A DNA stretch of 64,000 nt from Paenibacillus sp. FSL H3-0469 (GTDB lineage Bacteria; Bacillota; Bacilli; Paenibacillales; Paenibacillaceae), in assembly GCF_038051945.1 (NCBI RefSeq), contig NZ_CP150302.1, forward strand, positions 7,564,001-7,628,000, read 5' to 3'. Each line of letters opens with the position of its first letter. Positions within the stretch are counted from its first letter, which is position 1. Made by a program: the position numbers and the translations under genes. A model generated the notes under the pieces. It was not told the origin of the DNA. It made no database searches and saw nothing but the letters and a program-made list of their open reading frames with translations. This document shows positions 16,955 through 25,637 of this stretch, one piece after another.

Positions 16955-17626
16955 TCAAGCGTTAACAATGCCTAACACAAATCCGTCATAGCCCTTGCTG
17001 CCCACTGTCTGCAGGGCCGTAGCATCTATGCGCGGCTCTTCCGCGAGCAGATCCATGAACCGGCGGATGCCCTGCACCCGGTCATCTGCACTGTCCGGAT
17101 TAATCACCTCGCCGTCGCGCACTACATTATCGGCCACAATGACCGCGCCCGGCCGGGCCAGCTTCAGCGCCCACTTCAGGTAATGCGGATTGTTCGGCTT
17201 GTCGGCATCAATGAAGATGAAGTCGAACGGCTCCGTTCCCCGGGCTTCCAGCAGCGCCAGCGAATCCAGCGCCGGACCTTCAATGATCTCTGTCTTGTCT
17301 GCCAGCCCCGCCATTCTCAGATTATCCTCAGCGACAACGACATGCTTGTGCTCGAATTCCAGCGAGACCAGCCGTCCGTGCTCCGGCAACGCCCGCGCCA
17401 GCCAGATGGTGCTGTATCCGCTCAGGGTGCCGATTTCGAGAATGTTGGCGGCCCCCTTCATCTTGGCGAGCAGGTGCAGCAGCTTCCCCTGGTTGGGAGC
17501 GACAGCGATATCCGGCAGACCAGCCCCGGCTTGGGCATCCAGTACGGCGTTCAGCACCAGGTCTTCGTCCAGCAGATTGTTATTGAAATAGTCATCGACC
17601 TTACTCCATTTGCTCTGTTCGTTCAT
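16955..17626 (-). CDS. Class I O-methyltransferase (caffeoyl-CoA OMT/YrrM-like)
   Basis: SAM-dependent O-methyltransferase of 223 residues. The SAM site is ILEIGTLSGYSTIWLA, the acidic loop is VSLEFEHKH and the metal/substrate motif is FIFIDADKPNN, followed by VADNVVRDG. The ATG start has AACGGAGGGA upstream. It is divergent from a LysR-type gene with dyads between them, a layout in which the regulator often controls its neighbour. The likely substrate is a catechol-like or flavonoid-like hydroxyl; the identity is unknown. Confidence 0.9.
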   Translation of the reverse strand: MNEQSKWSKVDDYFNNNLLDEDLVLNAVLDAQAGAGLPDIAVAPNQGKLLHLLAKMKGAANILEIGTLSGYSTIWLARALPEHGRLVSLEFEHKHVVVAEDNLRMAGLADKTEIIEGPALDSLALLEARGTEPFDFIFIDADKPNNPHYLKWALKLARPGAVIVADNVVRDGEVINPDSADDRVQGIRRFMDLLAEEPRIDATALQTVGSKGYDGFVLGIVNA

Positions 17627-17690
17627 GTGAATCCCTCCGTTAGTTGTTTTTTTAGTTGTATTGGATCTGCTTTAAATATAAGGTAAAATC

Positions 17691-17743
17691 ATTCATAATA
17701 CTAATATATGTTTGTACAATTAACATACATTTAGATTATGAAT
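17691..17743. promoter_or_regulatory. Nested dyads between LysR and O-methyltransferase genes
   Basis: ATTCATAAT (17691-17699) and ATTATGAAT (17735-17743) form a 9-bp perfect inverted repeat. Inside lies TATGTT-N9-AACATA (17707-17727), which fits the T-N11-A pattern of LysR-type binding sites. This is likely the LysR binding region controlling one or both divergent genes. Confidence 0.55.
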
Positions 17744-17754
17744 GGAGAATGCTT

Positions 17755-18639
17755 ATGAACCTTCATGCTCTGAGGTTATTCTATTATGTTGCTGAGACGG
17801 GCAGTGTTACGAAGGCGTCAGCCTTGCTTAATATCAGCCAGCCGGCGGTGACCAGCCAGATCAAAAAGTTCGAGAAGGAGCTGGGGCTGACGCTGTTCAA
17901 CCCCAGCGGCCGGGGGATTTCGCTGACGCCCTTCGGTACAGAGCTGGCGAAGCAAGCAGGCAATCTGTTCACCTATGAGAAGCGGATGGAGGAGTTCATA
18001 GAGGATTACCGTCAGGGCAGGAAGGGGAAGCTGCGCATTGCCGCCACCTACCTTCCGGCTAATTTCCTGGTGCCGGGTTGGGCGGCCCGGTTCAAGGCCG
18101 GGCATCCGGGGGTGGAGATTGAGATCACAACGACGAATTCGCAGCAGGCCTTTGAGCAATTGCAGAGACGTGATGCGGACGTCGCCTTCTATGGGGGCGG
18201 GGCCAAGGAGAAGCCGGAGGATGTGGACTGGCTGGAGCTTTTGGAGGATGAGCTGTGGTTCGTAGTGGCCCCTTCCCATCCCTTCGCAGGCCGTACGGTA
18301 TCGCTGCCGGAGATGATGCAGGAGCCGTTCGTGATGCGTGAGGAGGGCAGCTCCACCCGGGCGCGGCTGGTCTCGTTATGCACGGCCTATGGCCTGAAGC
18401 CGCCGCGTGTGACTCTGCAGTTCAGCGGGCTGGGTGAAGTGATCCGTTCAGTGATGGCGGGCTATGGGGCCAACTTCATCTCCTCGCTGGCTGTGCGGGA
18501 CTATGTGGAATGGAAGCAATTGTCCCGTGTTCATGTGGAGGGCATTCAGCTAAGCAATAACATTGCCGTCTGCACACGTAAGAACGAGACCCTGCCTCTT
18601 GCGCTTCAGCAGTTCATAGATATCTGCCGTCAGGAATAA
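17755..18639 (+). CDS. LysR-family transcriptional regulator (CysL/CbbR-like)
   Basis: Regulator of 294 residues. The N-terminal winged HTH (MNLHALRLFYYVAETGSVTKAS, then ISQPAVTSQIKKFEKELG) is followed by a periplasmic-binding-protein-like effector domain. The ATG at 17755 is chosen because LysR proteins begin just before this motif and GGAG lies 8 bp upstream; the longer upstream reading frame has no such support. It diverges from the methyltransferase gene. The effector is unknown. Confidence 0.92.
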   Translation: MNLHALRLFYYVAETGSVTKASALLNISQPAVTSQIKKFEKELGLTLFNPSGRGISLTPFGTELAKQAGNLFTYEKRMEEFIEDYRQGRKGKLRIAATYLPANFLVPGWAARFKAGHPGVEIEITTTNSQQAFEQLQRRDADVAFYGGGAKEKPEDVDWLELLEDELWFVVAPSHPFAGRTVSLPEMMQEPFVMREEGSSTRARLVSLCTAYGLKPPRVTLQFSGLGEVIRSVMAGYGANFISSLAVRDYVEWKQLSRVHVEGIQLSNNIAVCTRKNETLPLALQQFIDICRQE

Positions 18640-18674
18640 ACAATAATAATATATTCTATTTCAATTAAAAAATA

Positions 18675-18703
18675 TTGATTAACGATAAATTATATGCTAA
18701 ATT
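18675..18703 (+). promoter_or_regulatory. Promoter of the DUF2975 operon
   Basis: TTGATT (18675-18680) and TAAATT (18698-18703) with 17-bp spacing, upstream of the DUF2975 gene. The surrounding 90 bp are very AT-rich. Confidence 0.5.
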
Positions 18704-18734
18704 GAACTCACATTAATAAGTGAGGTGTTTCTTG

Positions 18735-19223
18735 ATGAATCGTAAGCCGGGATCAACGGCGTTTCTGAAGGCGGTCATTATTGTATTTGCGCTGGCGGCG
18801 CTGGCCTTGTGCATCTTTGCCGTACCGGCCATCGCGGAGTTTGCCTTGGAGCTGTATCCGGGCCAGAATTACATCCAGGTGCTGGTAATGATCGATCTTT
18901 ACGGGGCGGCGCTGCCGTTCTTTATAGCACTGTTCCAGGCCTACAGGCTGTTAGGCTTCATTGACCGTAATGAGGCTTTCTCGGAGAATTCGGTACGGGT
19001 GCTGAAGCATATCAAGCATGCGGCAGTGTCGATCAGCGGAATGTTCACTTTAGGATTACCGCTGTTCTATCTGCTGGCGGAGCGGGATGATGCCCCGGGC
19101 ATTATTGTGATCGGGCTGATCCTGATTTTTGCTTCAATGGTCATTGCCGTATTCGCGGCCGTACTTCAGAAGCTCCTGAATGAGGCAATAGCATTGAAAT
19201 CTGAGAATGATCTGACAGTCTGA
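18735..19223 (+). CDS. DUF2975 membrane protein
   Basis: Small integral membrane protein of 162 residues with four predicted membrane segments (about 10-35, 48-72, 95-117 and 125-150). Composition and the FIDRNEAFSENSVRVLKHIK stretch match the DUF2975 family, which is regularly found beside a short Cro/C1-type HTH gene, as here. The ATG start at 18735 has GAGGTG 7 bp upstream. The function is unknown. It heads a three-gene operon. Confidence 0.8.
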   Translation: MNRKPGSTAFLKAVIIVFALAALALCIFAVPAIAEFALELYPGQNYIQVLVMIDLYGAALPFFIALFQAYRLLGFIDRNEAFSENSVRVLKHIKHAAVSISGMFTLGLPLFYLLAERDDAPGIIVIGLILIFASMVIAVFAAVLQKLLNEAIALKSENDLTV

Positions 19224-19233
19224 GGTGATGACT

Positions 19234-19482
19234 ATGGCGATTATAGTGAATATTGATGTGATGCTGGCGAAACGGAAGATGAGTGTGACTGAGCTTACAG
19301 AGCGCGTGGGCATCACTATGGCGAACCTGTCGATCCTTAAGAACGGCAAGGCCAAAGCGATCCGCTTCTCAACGCTGTCCGCCATTTGCAAGGCGCTTGA
19401 TTGCCAGCCGGGGGATCTGCTGGAATACATACCGGACAACGGTGAACCGGAGGAGCCGGGAACGGGAGGCGGGCCGGAGTGA
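19234..19482 (+). CDS. Short Cro/C1-type HTH regulator (YozG-like)
   Basis: DNA-binding protein of 82 residues with one HTH domain (MLAKRKMSVTELTERVGI, recognition helix TMANLSILKNGKAKA, then CKALDCQPGDLLEYIPD). The ATG at 19234 is preferred because GAGGTG lies 6 bp upstream; an earlier GTG overlaps that site. The Gly/Glu/Pro-rich tail is probably disordered. It is paired with DUF2975 upstream and is likely autoregulatory. Confidence 0.88.
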   Translation: MAIIVNIDVMLAKRKMSVTELTERVGITMANLSILKNGKAKAIRFSTLSAICKALDCQPGDLLEYIPDNGEPEEPGTGGGPE

Positions 19483-20252
19483 ATCCCATAACACGGCTGC
19501 TGCATTTCGGGTATCATCAGGCGATGAGCTGTATTTTTCCTGTGGCGATCTTCGGGACGCTCATTCTTACGGAGACGTTCCGGCTGCCGTTCATCCACCG
19601 CTATGATCTGATTCTGCTGATCCTGCTTACTGTGCAGTACCTGATGTACCGGAGCGGGCTGGAGACGCTGGATGAGATTAAGGTGATCGGTGTGTTTCAT
19701 GTGATTGGTCTGGTGCTGGAGCTCTATAAAATCCAAATGGGCTCCTGGGCGTACCCGGAGCCCGGCTATACGAAGCTGTTCGGCGTTCCGCTGTACAGCG
19801 GGTTCATGTACGCCAGCGTGGCCAGCTTCATGTGCCAGATCTGGCGCAGGCTGCAGATGGAGTTGACCGGCTGGCCGGGTCTGGCTTCGGCGGGGCTGCT
19901 GGGCGGCGCGATCTATCTGAACTTCTTCACCCACCACTTCATTCCCGATCTCCGCTGGTGGCTGACAGCACTGGTCGTGGTCGTATTCTGGCGGACCTGG
20001 ATCATTTACCAGGTGCTGGGCAAGACGTACCGGATGCCGCTTGTACTGGCTTTTGCCATTGTCGGCTTCTTCATCTGGCTGGCTGAGAATATCGCCACCT
20101 TCCTCGGGGCGTGGCAGTACCCGGACCAGCACGAGCGGTGGCAACTGGTAGGCTTTGGCAAGATCAGCTCCTGGTTCCTGCTTGTGATTATCAGCGTGAT
20201 CATTGTCGCTCAGCTTAAGCATGTCAAGGCCGGGAGGACCGGGACCAGATAG
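19479..20252 (+). CDS. DUF817 family membrane protein
   Basis: Integral membrane protein of 257 residues with about eight hydrophobic segments and the family-typical stretches MGSWAYPEPGYTKLFGVPLY and GAWQYPDQHERW. The GTG start at 19479 overlaps the preceding stop by 4 bp and has GGGAGG 9 bp upstream. The function is unknown. Its 3' end overlaps the convergent saccharopine-dehydrogenase-like gene by 29 bp. Confidence 0.85.
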   Translation: MNPITRLLHFGYHQAMSCIFPVAIFGTLILTETFRLPFIHRYDLILLILLTVQYLMYRSGLETLDEIKVIGVFHVIGLVLELYKIQMGSWAYPEPGYTKLFGVPLYSGFMYASVASFMCQIWRRLQMELTGWPGLASAGLLGGAIYLNFFTHHFIPDLRWWLTALVVVVFWRTWIIYQVLGKTYRMPLVLAFAIVGFFIWLAENIATFLGAWQYPDQHERWQLVGFGKISSWFLLVIISVIIVAQLKHVKAGRTGTR

Positions 20253-21351
20253 CCAGCCCGTCCAGCGGGTAACGGAAGGACGAACCGCTTCCGCCTGGAG
20301 CTGCCGGGACGAGCGTACACTCTTCCCCTTCGGCATGGAGCGCGAAGAGCTGCTCGATGTGATAGATTCCGGGCTCCGGGGCAGATTCATATAGCCTTAG
20401 CGCAACCCCGGCAGCGGTGACGGCGGTTATGGCCGCTTCGTGGACACCTGCAATTCCGTATTCTACCTTAGCAGGCTTGCCATTCAATGACCCGTAGGCG
20501 TCTATCTTGACGGCGTAGCCTTCCGAGCCGAAGCTGATGCGGCTGAGTGCCTTGACCGCGAGATTGCGGACCGTCCGGTTACGAAGCAGGCGGGTCAAGC
20601 CGGAGCGCCTCAGCAGGGCTGCGGCGGAGGTGGCGCTGCGGGAATCGAAGCAGAGCCGGGTGGAGACCGAAGGGACATTCAGGGTCAGCGGCAGGGTCAC
20701 CTGATCCGAGAAAGGAAAGCGGTAGGTCCGGTGCTGCCGCAAGTCAAAGCCGAAATCAGCAGCTTTGGCTTCTGTGAAGCTGGAGACGGAACGCGGTCTG
20801 CCGTGTTCGGTGATGGTGAAATCCGCCGCGAGGTTGTCCACCGTCCACTCCAGCGCCGCCTGCCCGTGGCTGTCGCCCAGCCCCAGCATGATGGAGATAT
20901 CAATTGACTCCGTATGCGCAAGCTCCCGGGCGGCCTGCGCGGTAAGCAGATTCGTTAAGCCGGGAGCGAGGCCGACACTGAGCAGGGCAGAGGCCTGGAA
21001 GCCATGCTTGACCGGGTCCAGTTGCTGTAACTTAGTCAGGAATTCTCCGTTTGCTGAGACATCTACGTAATGGGTTCCGCTCTGCAGGCAGGCTGCGGCC
21101 AGCCGGGTGTCCGCTTGGTCGAGACACATGATGACCAGCCTTGTCTTGTCCAGCAGCTGAGGGTTCATAGGCTGATCCGCTGCCAGCCGGAGCGGCTTCA
21201 CATGCCCGCCGGTGCTGCGGGAGAACTCTTCGGCACGCTGCAGATTTCTTCCTGCCGCATAGACCTTGCCGGGGTACTTCTCTCCAAGAATACGACTAAT
21301 CTGTGATCCCACGTGACCGTAACCGCCAATGACTATAATATCTGTTTTCAT
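20224..21351 (-). CDS. Saccharopine dehydrogenase-like NAD(P)-binding protein
   Basis: Predicted oxidoreductase of 375 residues. The N-terminal Rossmann motif is IIVIGGYGHVGSQIS (about residues 4-18), followed by AAGRNLQRAEEFS. The middle has HYVDVSANGEFL and GLAPGLTNLL, typical of the Sacchrp_dh_NADP group. Despite the name, members rarely act on saccharopine; the substrate is unknown. It is single-gene and overlaps the convergent DUF817 gene by 29 bp. Confidence 0.85.
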   Translation of the reverse strand: MKTDIIVIGGYGHVGSQISRILGEKYPGKVYAAGRNLQRAEEFSRSTGGHVKPLRLAADQPMNPQLLDKTRLVIMCLDQADTRLAAACLQSGTHYVDVSANGEFLTKLQQLDPVKHGFQASALLSVGLAPGLTNLLTAQAARELAHTESIDISIMLGLGDSHGQAALEWTVDNLAADFTITEHGRPRSVSSFTEAKAADFGFDLRQHRTYRFPFSDQVTLPLTLNVPSVSTRLCFDSRSATSAAALLRRSGLTRLLRNRTVRNLAVKALSRISFGSEGYAVKIDAYGSLNGKPAKVEYGIAGVHEAAITAVTAAGVALRLYESAPEPGIYHIEQLFALHAEGEECTLVPAAPGGSGSSFRYPLDGLAIWSRSSRP

Positions 21352-21540
21352 GATAGAATCCCGTCCTTTATAATATTACGCAGTATCTGCGGTATAATTA
21401 GATTAAAAATATAAGGATTTATATGTTGCAGACGATAACTTATCCTTATATTTCTCGCTGAAACGATACCGTCCTTAAAAAAGACGGCAAAGCCGTTTCC
21501 GCTTGTGTATTATTATCCGGGGATTACGGGCGATAGACTA

Positions 21541-21556
21541 TCCCACATTTGTGGGA
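21541..21556. promoter_or_regulatory. TCCCACA dyad just before LuxR-type gene
   Basis: TCCCACATTTGTGGGA is a perfect inverted repeat (7-bp arms, 2-bp centre) ending 18 bp before the ATG. It is probably an operator, perhaps autoregulatory, or a small mRNA hairpin affecting translation. Confidence 0.4.
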
Positions 21557-21574
21557 TTTCGGAGAGGAAGGAAG

Positions 21575-22642
21575 ATGAACGAGGCGATACGAAGCATTGC
21601 GAAGCTTGATCCGGCACGGGGCGGGCCTGACCAGGATTCGATGCAGTACCGGGAAGCGGTGATTGCCAGGCTCCGCCGGCTGGTTCCCTTTAGTGCGGCC
21701 TGCTGTACGACCGTAGACCCGCATACGCTTTTAACGACCGGGGCAGTGACGGAGCAGGGACTGGAGGCGGTGCATTCCGTGCTGCTGGAATATGAATATC
21801 TGCGTGAGGATGAGATGAACTACGCGCAGCTGGCTATAGCGGACATTCCGGTAGTCAGCTTAAGCGGAGCTACAGGCGGGGAACCGGAGCGGAGCGAACG
21901 CTACCGCAAGGTGCTGCAGCCCGCCGGATTCGGGGATGAGCTGCGCGTGGCGCTGCGCACAGGCGGGGTCTGCTGGGGGTTCCTGACCCTGTTCCGGCCG
22001 CTGGGGCAACCGCCGTTCAAGGAGCACGAATGCGCCTTGATCGCGGCGGCGGGGCCGCTGATCGCTGAACGTCTGCGCAGCTATGCCTCTGCCCTGCCGG
22101 TGACCGCAGCGGATAAGGAAGTGCCGGAGGACAACGGTATCCTGGTGCTGGATGAGCATCTGTCTCCGCAAAGCTCCAATACTGCGGCGGAGAATTGGCT
22201 GGCCCGGCTCCGGCAGAAGGAGAAGCTGGCGGAGGAGGCGCTGCCCGGAACGGTACGCGCCGTCTGCCTGCGGGTACTTGCGGAGCAGGAGAAGAAGCCT
22301 GCCGGAGCTGAACCTTCACGGGCAAGAATCTGTCTCCAGACCGGAGACGCGACTTACTTGACCGTAACCGCAAGCCTGCTTGGCGGCCCGGAGCGGCTGC
22401 TGGCCGTGTCTTTCGTCAGCGCCCGCTCTGCGGATGTGTTCAGGCTGCTGGCCGAGGCCTTTGCCTTCACCGCGCGGGAGAAGCAGCTCGCCGAGATGCT
22501 GTCGCTGGGCTTATCGACCAAGGAGCTGGCCGAGTCGCTTCATATCTCTGCTTATACGGTGCAGGATCATCTGAAATCGATCTTCGCCAAAGCCGATGTA
22601 TCCAGCCGCCGGGAGCTGATCAGCAGGCTGCTTCCGCGATAA
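21575..22642 (+). CDS. LuxR-type regulator with GAF-like N-terminal region
   Basis: Regulator of 355 residues. Residues ~20-190 look like a GAF-type sensor (VPFSAACCTTVDP, GGVCWGFLTLFRP). The C-terminal ~65 residues are a LuxR HTH: FTAREKQLAEMLSLGLSTKE, then YTVQDHLKSIFAKADVSSR. The ATG at 21575 is chosen because AGGAAGG precedes it closely; upstream in-frame codons run through the dyad. No receiver Asp is visible, so control is probably by ligand and not phosphorylation. The target is unknown. Confidence 0.85.
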   Translation: MNEAIRSIAKLDPARGGPDQDSMQYREAVIARLRRLVPFSAACCTTVDPHTLLTTGAVTEQGLEAVHSVLLEYEYLREDEMNYAQLAIADIPVVSLSGATGGEPERSERYRKVLQPAGFGDELRVALRTGGVCWGFLTLFRPLGQPPFKEHECALIAAAGPLIAERLRSYASALPVTAADKEVPEDNGILVLDEHLSPQSSNTAAENWLARLRQKEKLAEEALPGTVRAVCLRVLAEQEKKPAGAEPSRARICLQTGDATYLTVTASLLGGPERLLAVSFVSARSADVFRLLAEAFAFTAREKQLAEMLSLGLSTKELAESLHISAYTVQDHLKSIFAKADVSSRRELISRLLPR

Positions 22643-22671
22643 GGGTAGAGAATCATTATTGTAGAACAAAT

Positions 22672-22711
22672 AAGGGGAATCTCCAGCCAGGCGGCTGTGG
22701 AGATTCCCCTT
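22672..22711. terminator. Terminator between LuxR-type and FMN reductase genes
   Basis: AAGGGGAATCTCCA and TGGAGATTCCCCTT make a 14-bp perfect stem with a 12-nt loop, followed by TGTTT. It lies between convergent genes and can serve both. Confidence 0.9.
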
Positions 22712-22783
22712 GTTTCATGTCTGGGACCTTTACATAACTGGAACGGTTTCGCAACTGGCTGGAAGGAGCGCCCGAATGAACTC

Positions 22784-23326
22784 TTACTGGCGAAGTGTCT
22801 TCAGCGCGCCGCTCCAGGCCAAGACCTGATCCAGCATAGCATTGACGTTGGCGGCATGCAGGTCAGCCGGCTTGAACACCGAGCCGTTCTCGAAATCGGT
22901 GAACAGCGAGAGCAGCGGGTGAACACGAACGTCGGCAACGGACAATTCGCCGAGGATTCCGCGCAGATGCTCAGCGGCGCGGGCGCCTCCGGCGGAGCCG
23001 TAGCTGACGATCCCGGCAGCCTTGTTATTCCATTCTTCACGGGCAGAATCCAGTGCGTTCTTCAGTGCCCCGGAGAGACTGTGGTTATATTCCTGCACGA
23101 TGAATACGAATCCGTCCAGCGTAGCCAGCTTAGCTGCCCAAGCCTGGGCTTCAGCGTAGCTGTCGCTTTCCCCAAACATCGGCAGCTTGAAGTCGGCAAT
23201 ATCTACGATTTCGTAATTGGCATCTCCGCGGGCGTCAGCAATTCCCTTCACCCATTGCCCTACCTGCGGGCTAACGCGGCCCTGGCGTGTGCTTCCAAGA
23301 ATAATTCCGATATTAAGTGTTGTCAT
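22784..23326 (-). CDS. NADPH-dependent FMN reductase (flavodoxin-like)
   Basis: Flavin-binding reductase of 180 residues. The phosphate loop for FMN is GIILGSTRQGRVSPQV (about residues 7-22), and the second FMN contact region is FIVQEYNHSLSGALKNALD, followed by GSAGGARAAEHLR. It would reduce FMN, quinones or similar acceptors with NADPH in the cytoplasm. The ATG start has GAGGAGGAA upstream. Confidence 0.9.
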   Translation of the reverse strand: MTTLNIGIILGSTRQGRVSPQVGQWVKGIADARGDANYEIVDIADFKLPMFGESDSYAEAQAWAAKLATLDGFVFIVQEYNHSLSGALKNALDSAREEWNNKAAGIVSYGSAGGARAAEHLRGILGELSVADVRVHPLLSLFTDFENGSVFKPADLHAANVNAMLDQVLAWSGALKTLRQ

Positions 23327-23382
23327 TGTAATTCCTCCTCGAATTTTGTTTTCCGTAATTTGTTTTGCTTGATATGTTTTTT

Positions 23383-23410
23383 ATTATAGCTGATAACTTT
23401 AATAAAGCAA
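23383..23410 (-). promoter_or_regulatory. Promoter of FMN reductase gene
   Basis: On the minus strand TTGCTT (23410-23405) and TATAAT (23388-23383) are spaced by 16 bp, about 55 bp before the start codon. The rest of the 346-bp intergenic region (23327-23672) is AT-rich and holds short imperfect dyads (TGTTATTTTGCATAACA) but no gene. Confidence 0.6.
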
Positions 23411-23672
23411 GTGAAATTTTGAAACCTAGTTAAATTTTTAGCTAAAAATTAAAACGGCCCACTTACATGCATTTTATGGGTATTAGAAATCAACTGATAT
23501 GTTATTTTGCATAACATTGAATAGTTGATTTTAGGCTTGAATCCAAAATAATCAGCTGGATAATTGATTGTAATGATGAAATTAGCTTAAAATACACTCA
23601 ACAAGTCAGTTATTCTGACATATAATTAAAGAATCTTATGTACCTATAATATATGGAGAGGTGGGCGCAGCC

Positions 23673-24719
23673 ATGATAGAGGAAAAGAAACGGCAGACAG
23701 AGCTTGAACTCCCGCGTGATTGCACCTTCTCGCCTGAAGATTGGCGTATTCTGGCCCGGTACTGGTATCCGGTGGCTACGGCAGCAGAGGTACAGGATCA
23801 GCCGGTGGCGGTGAAGCTGCTGGATATGAAGCTGGTATGCTACCGCAGCGGAGGCAAGGTGGTTATTGCCCGGGATCTCTGTTTTCACCGGGGAGCCCCG
23901 CTGAGTAAGGGCTGGGTGGAGAACGGGGAGATTGTCTGCCCGTATCACGGGTTCCGCTATAACTGCGAGGGGAAATGTACTGCGGTACCGGCACATCCAA
24001 GCGCCAAAATCTCGCCCAAATTGAAACTGATTGTCTATCCGGCCATCGAACGCTACGGTCTGATCTGGACCTGCCTTGCAGATGAGCCGGAGCAGATTCC
24101 CGCCTTCCCGGCCTGGGATGATCCCGACTATATTAATATTCTGATCCCTAGCTTCGACATTGCCGGCTCCTCCGGGCGGCAGATGGAGGGCTTCCTGGAT
24201 GTATCCCATTTCGCCTACGTGCATACGGCAACCTTCGGTGACCGCAATAATACAGAGGTCCCCCAGTACAAGGTGTGGCGCGAAGGGGAGACGGAGCTGG
24301 TGGCCGAATACTGGAGCACAGTCAGCAACTATGGCAAAGGGCAGGAGAATCCCGCGCCGGAAGGCTTCCAGTGGCTGCGGGAGTTCCGGGTATTCGCCCC
24401 GTTCGCCGCTTCGCTGACGGTCTATTTCCCGGATGAGGGCCGGCTGAAGATTCTGAACTGTGCTTCGCCGGTGTCGGCCCGTTATACCCGGCTGTTCTGC
24501 CCGATCTCGCGCAACTTCGACAAGAACGCCCCGATCGAGGATACCATCAAGTTCAATCTCCAGGTGTTCCAGGAGGATGCAGAAATGGTGGAGTCGCAGA
24601 CGCCGGAGGATCTGCCGCTGGATCTGCAGGCTGAGGCCCACATTCCGGCAGACCGCACCTCCATTGCCTATAGACAGCTGCTAAGCAGCCTTGGGCTGGG
24701 GCAGAATTATACGTCCTGA
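23673..24719 (+). CDS. Rieske non-heme iron oxygenase
   Basis: Oxygenase alpha-type subunit of 348 residues. The Rieske [2Fe-2S] ligands are Cys70-x-His72 and Cys89-x2-His92 (LCFHRGAPLSKG; VCPYHGFRYN). The mononuclear iron site is Asp176-x2-His179-x4-His184 (LDVSHFAYVH). Such proteins hydroxylate or demethylate ring compounds and need a reductase; none is adjacent, although the FMN reductase gene lies upstream on the other strand. The ATG at 23673 has GAGAGGTG upstream; a GTG 12 bp earlier is possible. A TATAAT box at 23645-23650 is only ~20 bp upstream. Confidence 0.9.
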   Translation: MIEEKKRQTELELPRDCTFSPEDWRILARYWYPVATAAEVQDQPVAVKLLDMKLVCYRSGGKVVIARDLCFHRGAPLSKGWVENGEIVCPYHGFRYNCEGKCTAVPAHPSAKISPKLKLIVYPAIERYGLIWTCLADEPEQIPAFPAWDDPDYINILIPSFDIAGSSGRQMEGFLDVSHFAYVHTATFGDRNNTEVPQYKVWREGETELVAEYWSTVSNYGKGQENPAPEGFQWLREFRVFAPFAASLTVYFPDEGRLKILNCASPVSARYTRLFCPISRNFDKNAPIEDTIKFNLQVFQEDAEMVESQTPEDLPLDLQAEAHIPADRTSIAYRQLLSSLGLGQNYTS

Positions 24720-24748
24720 TTCATTATTTCAGTTACTTAGGTATTATT

Positions 24749-24804
24749 AACAGCACACGCCCGGCTGCCGAGATTAGGCTCTCTGCTGCCGGGCGTGTGC
24801 TGTT
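24749..24804. terminator. Terminator between Rieske oxygenase and phosphatase genes
   Basis: AACAGCACACGCCCGGC pairs perfectly with GCCGGGCGTGTGCTGTT (17 bp). It lies between convergent genes and could act in both directions. Confidence 0.88.
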
Positions 24805-24854
24805 GTGTTGATTAGGTGGAAACTGCCTGCGTAACGGAGTGTTAGCGGCAGCAG

Positions 24855-25460
24855 CTAGACTGTATAATTTTCCAGCGAAAGGTCCCATCTTCCATCCACA
24901 AGCTCAATTCTGTGCAGGCTGGCATAGGAAGCCGGGAATTTACTGCCCCGGTTATTCCAGTCGATCCCTTTGATGATGTGATAGATGATATTTATAACAC
25001 CGCCATGTGTAACAATAATTAGGTTATCATCAGGGCCGCTGTCCGCATGCTCTTCGCAGAGCCGGGTGAAGGCCTCTTGAATCCGGGTGAAGAATTCGAG
25101 CGGACTCTCTCCGCCGGGGTAACGCTCGTCCATCCGCAGTCCTGAGAAGTATAAGCCGGGGTACCGTTCATTCACGATTTCGTTCGGCATACCGGCGATC
25201 ACGCCATTATTCATCTCCCGCCAGCCCATGCTGTGCTCCAAGGGTAACTCCAGTTCTCTGGCCAGCTCGCCGGCTGTATCCAGCGCCCGCTGGAGATCGC
25301 TGCTGACTATACGTTGTATAGGGAATGAAGCTGAATTCTCTCTCAAAAAACGGCCAAGCTTCTCGGCTTGTCTGTAACCCTGGGTATTCAGTCCCCGCTG
25401 GCTCCAGCCGCCGCGATATCCTTCGTCATCCTTGCCGTGTCTTACCAGATAAATCGCCAA
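24855..25460 (-). CDS. Histidine phosphatase family protein
   Basis: Phosphoglycerate-mutase-like phosphatase of 201 residues. The catalytic RHG is at residues 7-9 (YLVRHGKDDE). Other active-site parts are SSDLQRALDTA, the proton donor in WREMNNG and the second His in VTHGGVI. It removes phosphate from an unknown small molecule. The start is TTG at 25460 with AGGAGGC 10 bp upstream; the N-terminus MAIYLVRHG is the family norm. Confidence 0.88.
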   Translation of the reverse strand: MAIYLVRHGKDDEGYRGGWSQRGLNTQGYRQAEKLGRFLRENSASFPIQRIVSSDLQRALDTAGELARELELPLEHSMGWREMNNGVIAGMPNEIVNERYPGLYFSGLRMDERYPGGESPLEFFTRIQEAFTRLCEEHADSGPDDNLIIVTHGGVINIIYHIIKGIDWNNRGSKFPASYASLHRIELVDGRWDLSLENYTV

Positions 25461-25637
25461 CTGCTCTTCGGCCTCCTGTTCTATGATGCGTTAGTATGAT
25501 TCCTTAAAAGATTCCTTCAAGTAGGATACCCTGCTAAGTCTATCACTCACTTTCCAGAATGTTCAAGAACAGAAGTTACAATCGAAGCAACGCAGCATGA
25601 CAATACCCGGACATAGCTTACTTGGAAGGTTCGGAAA

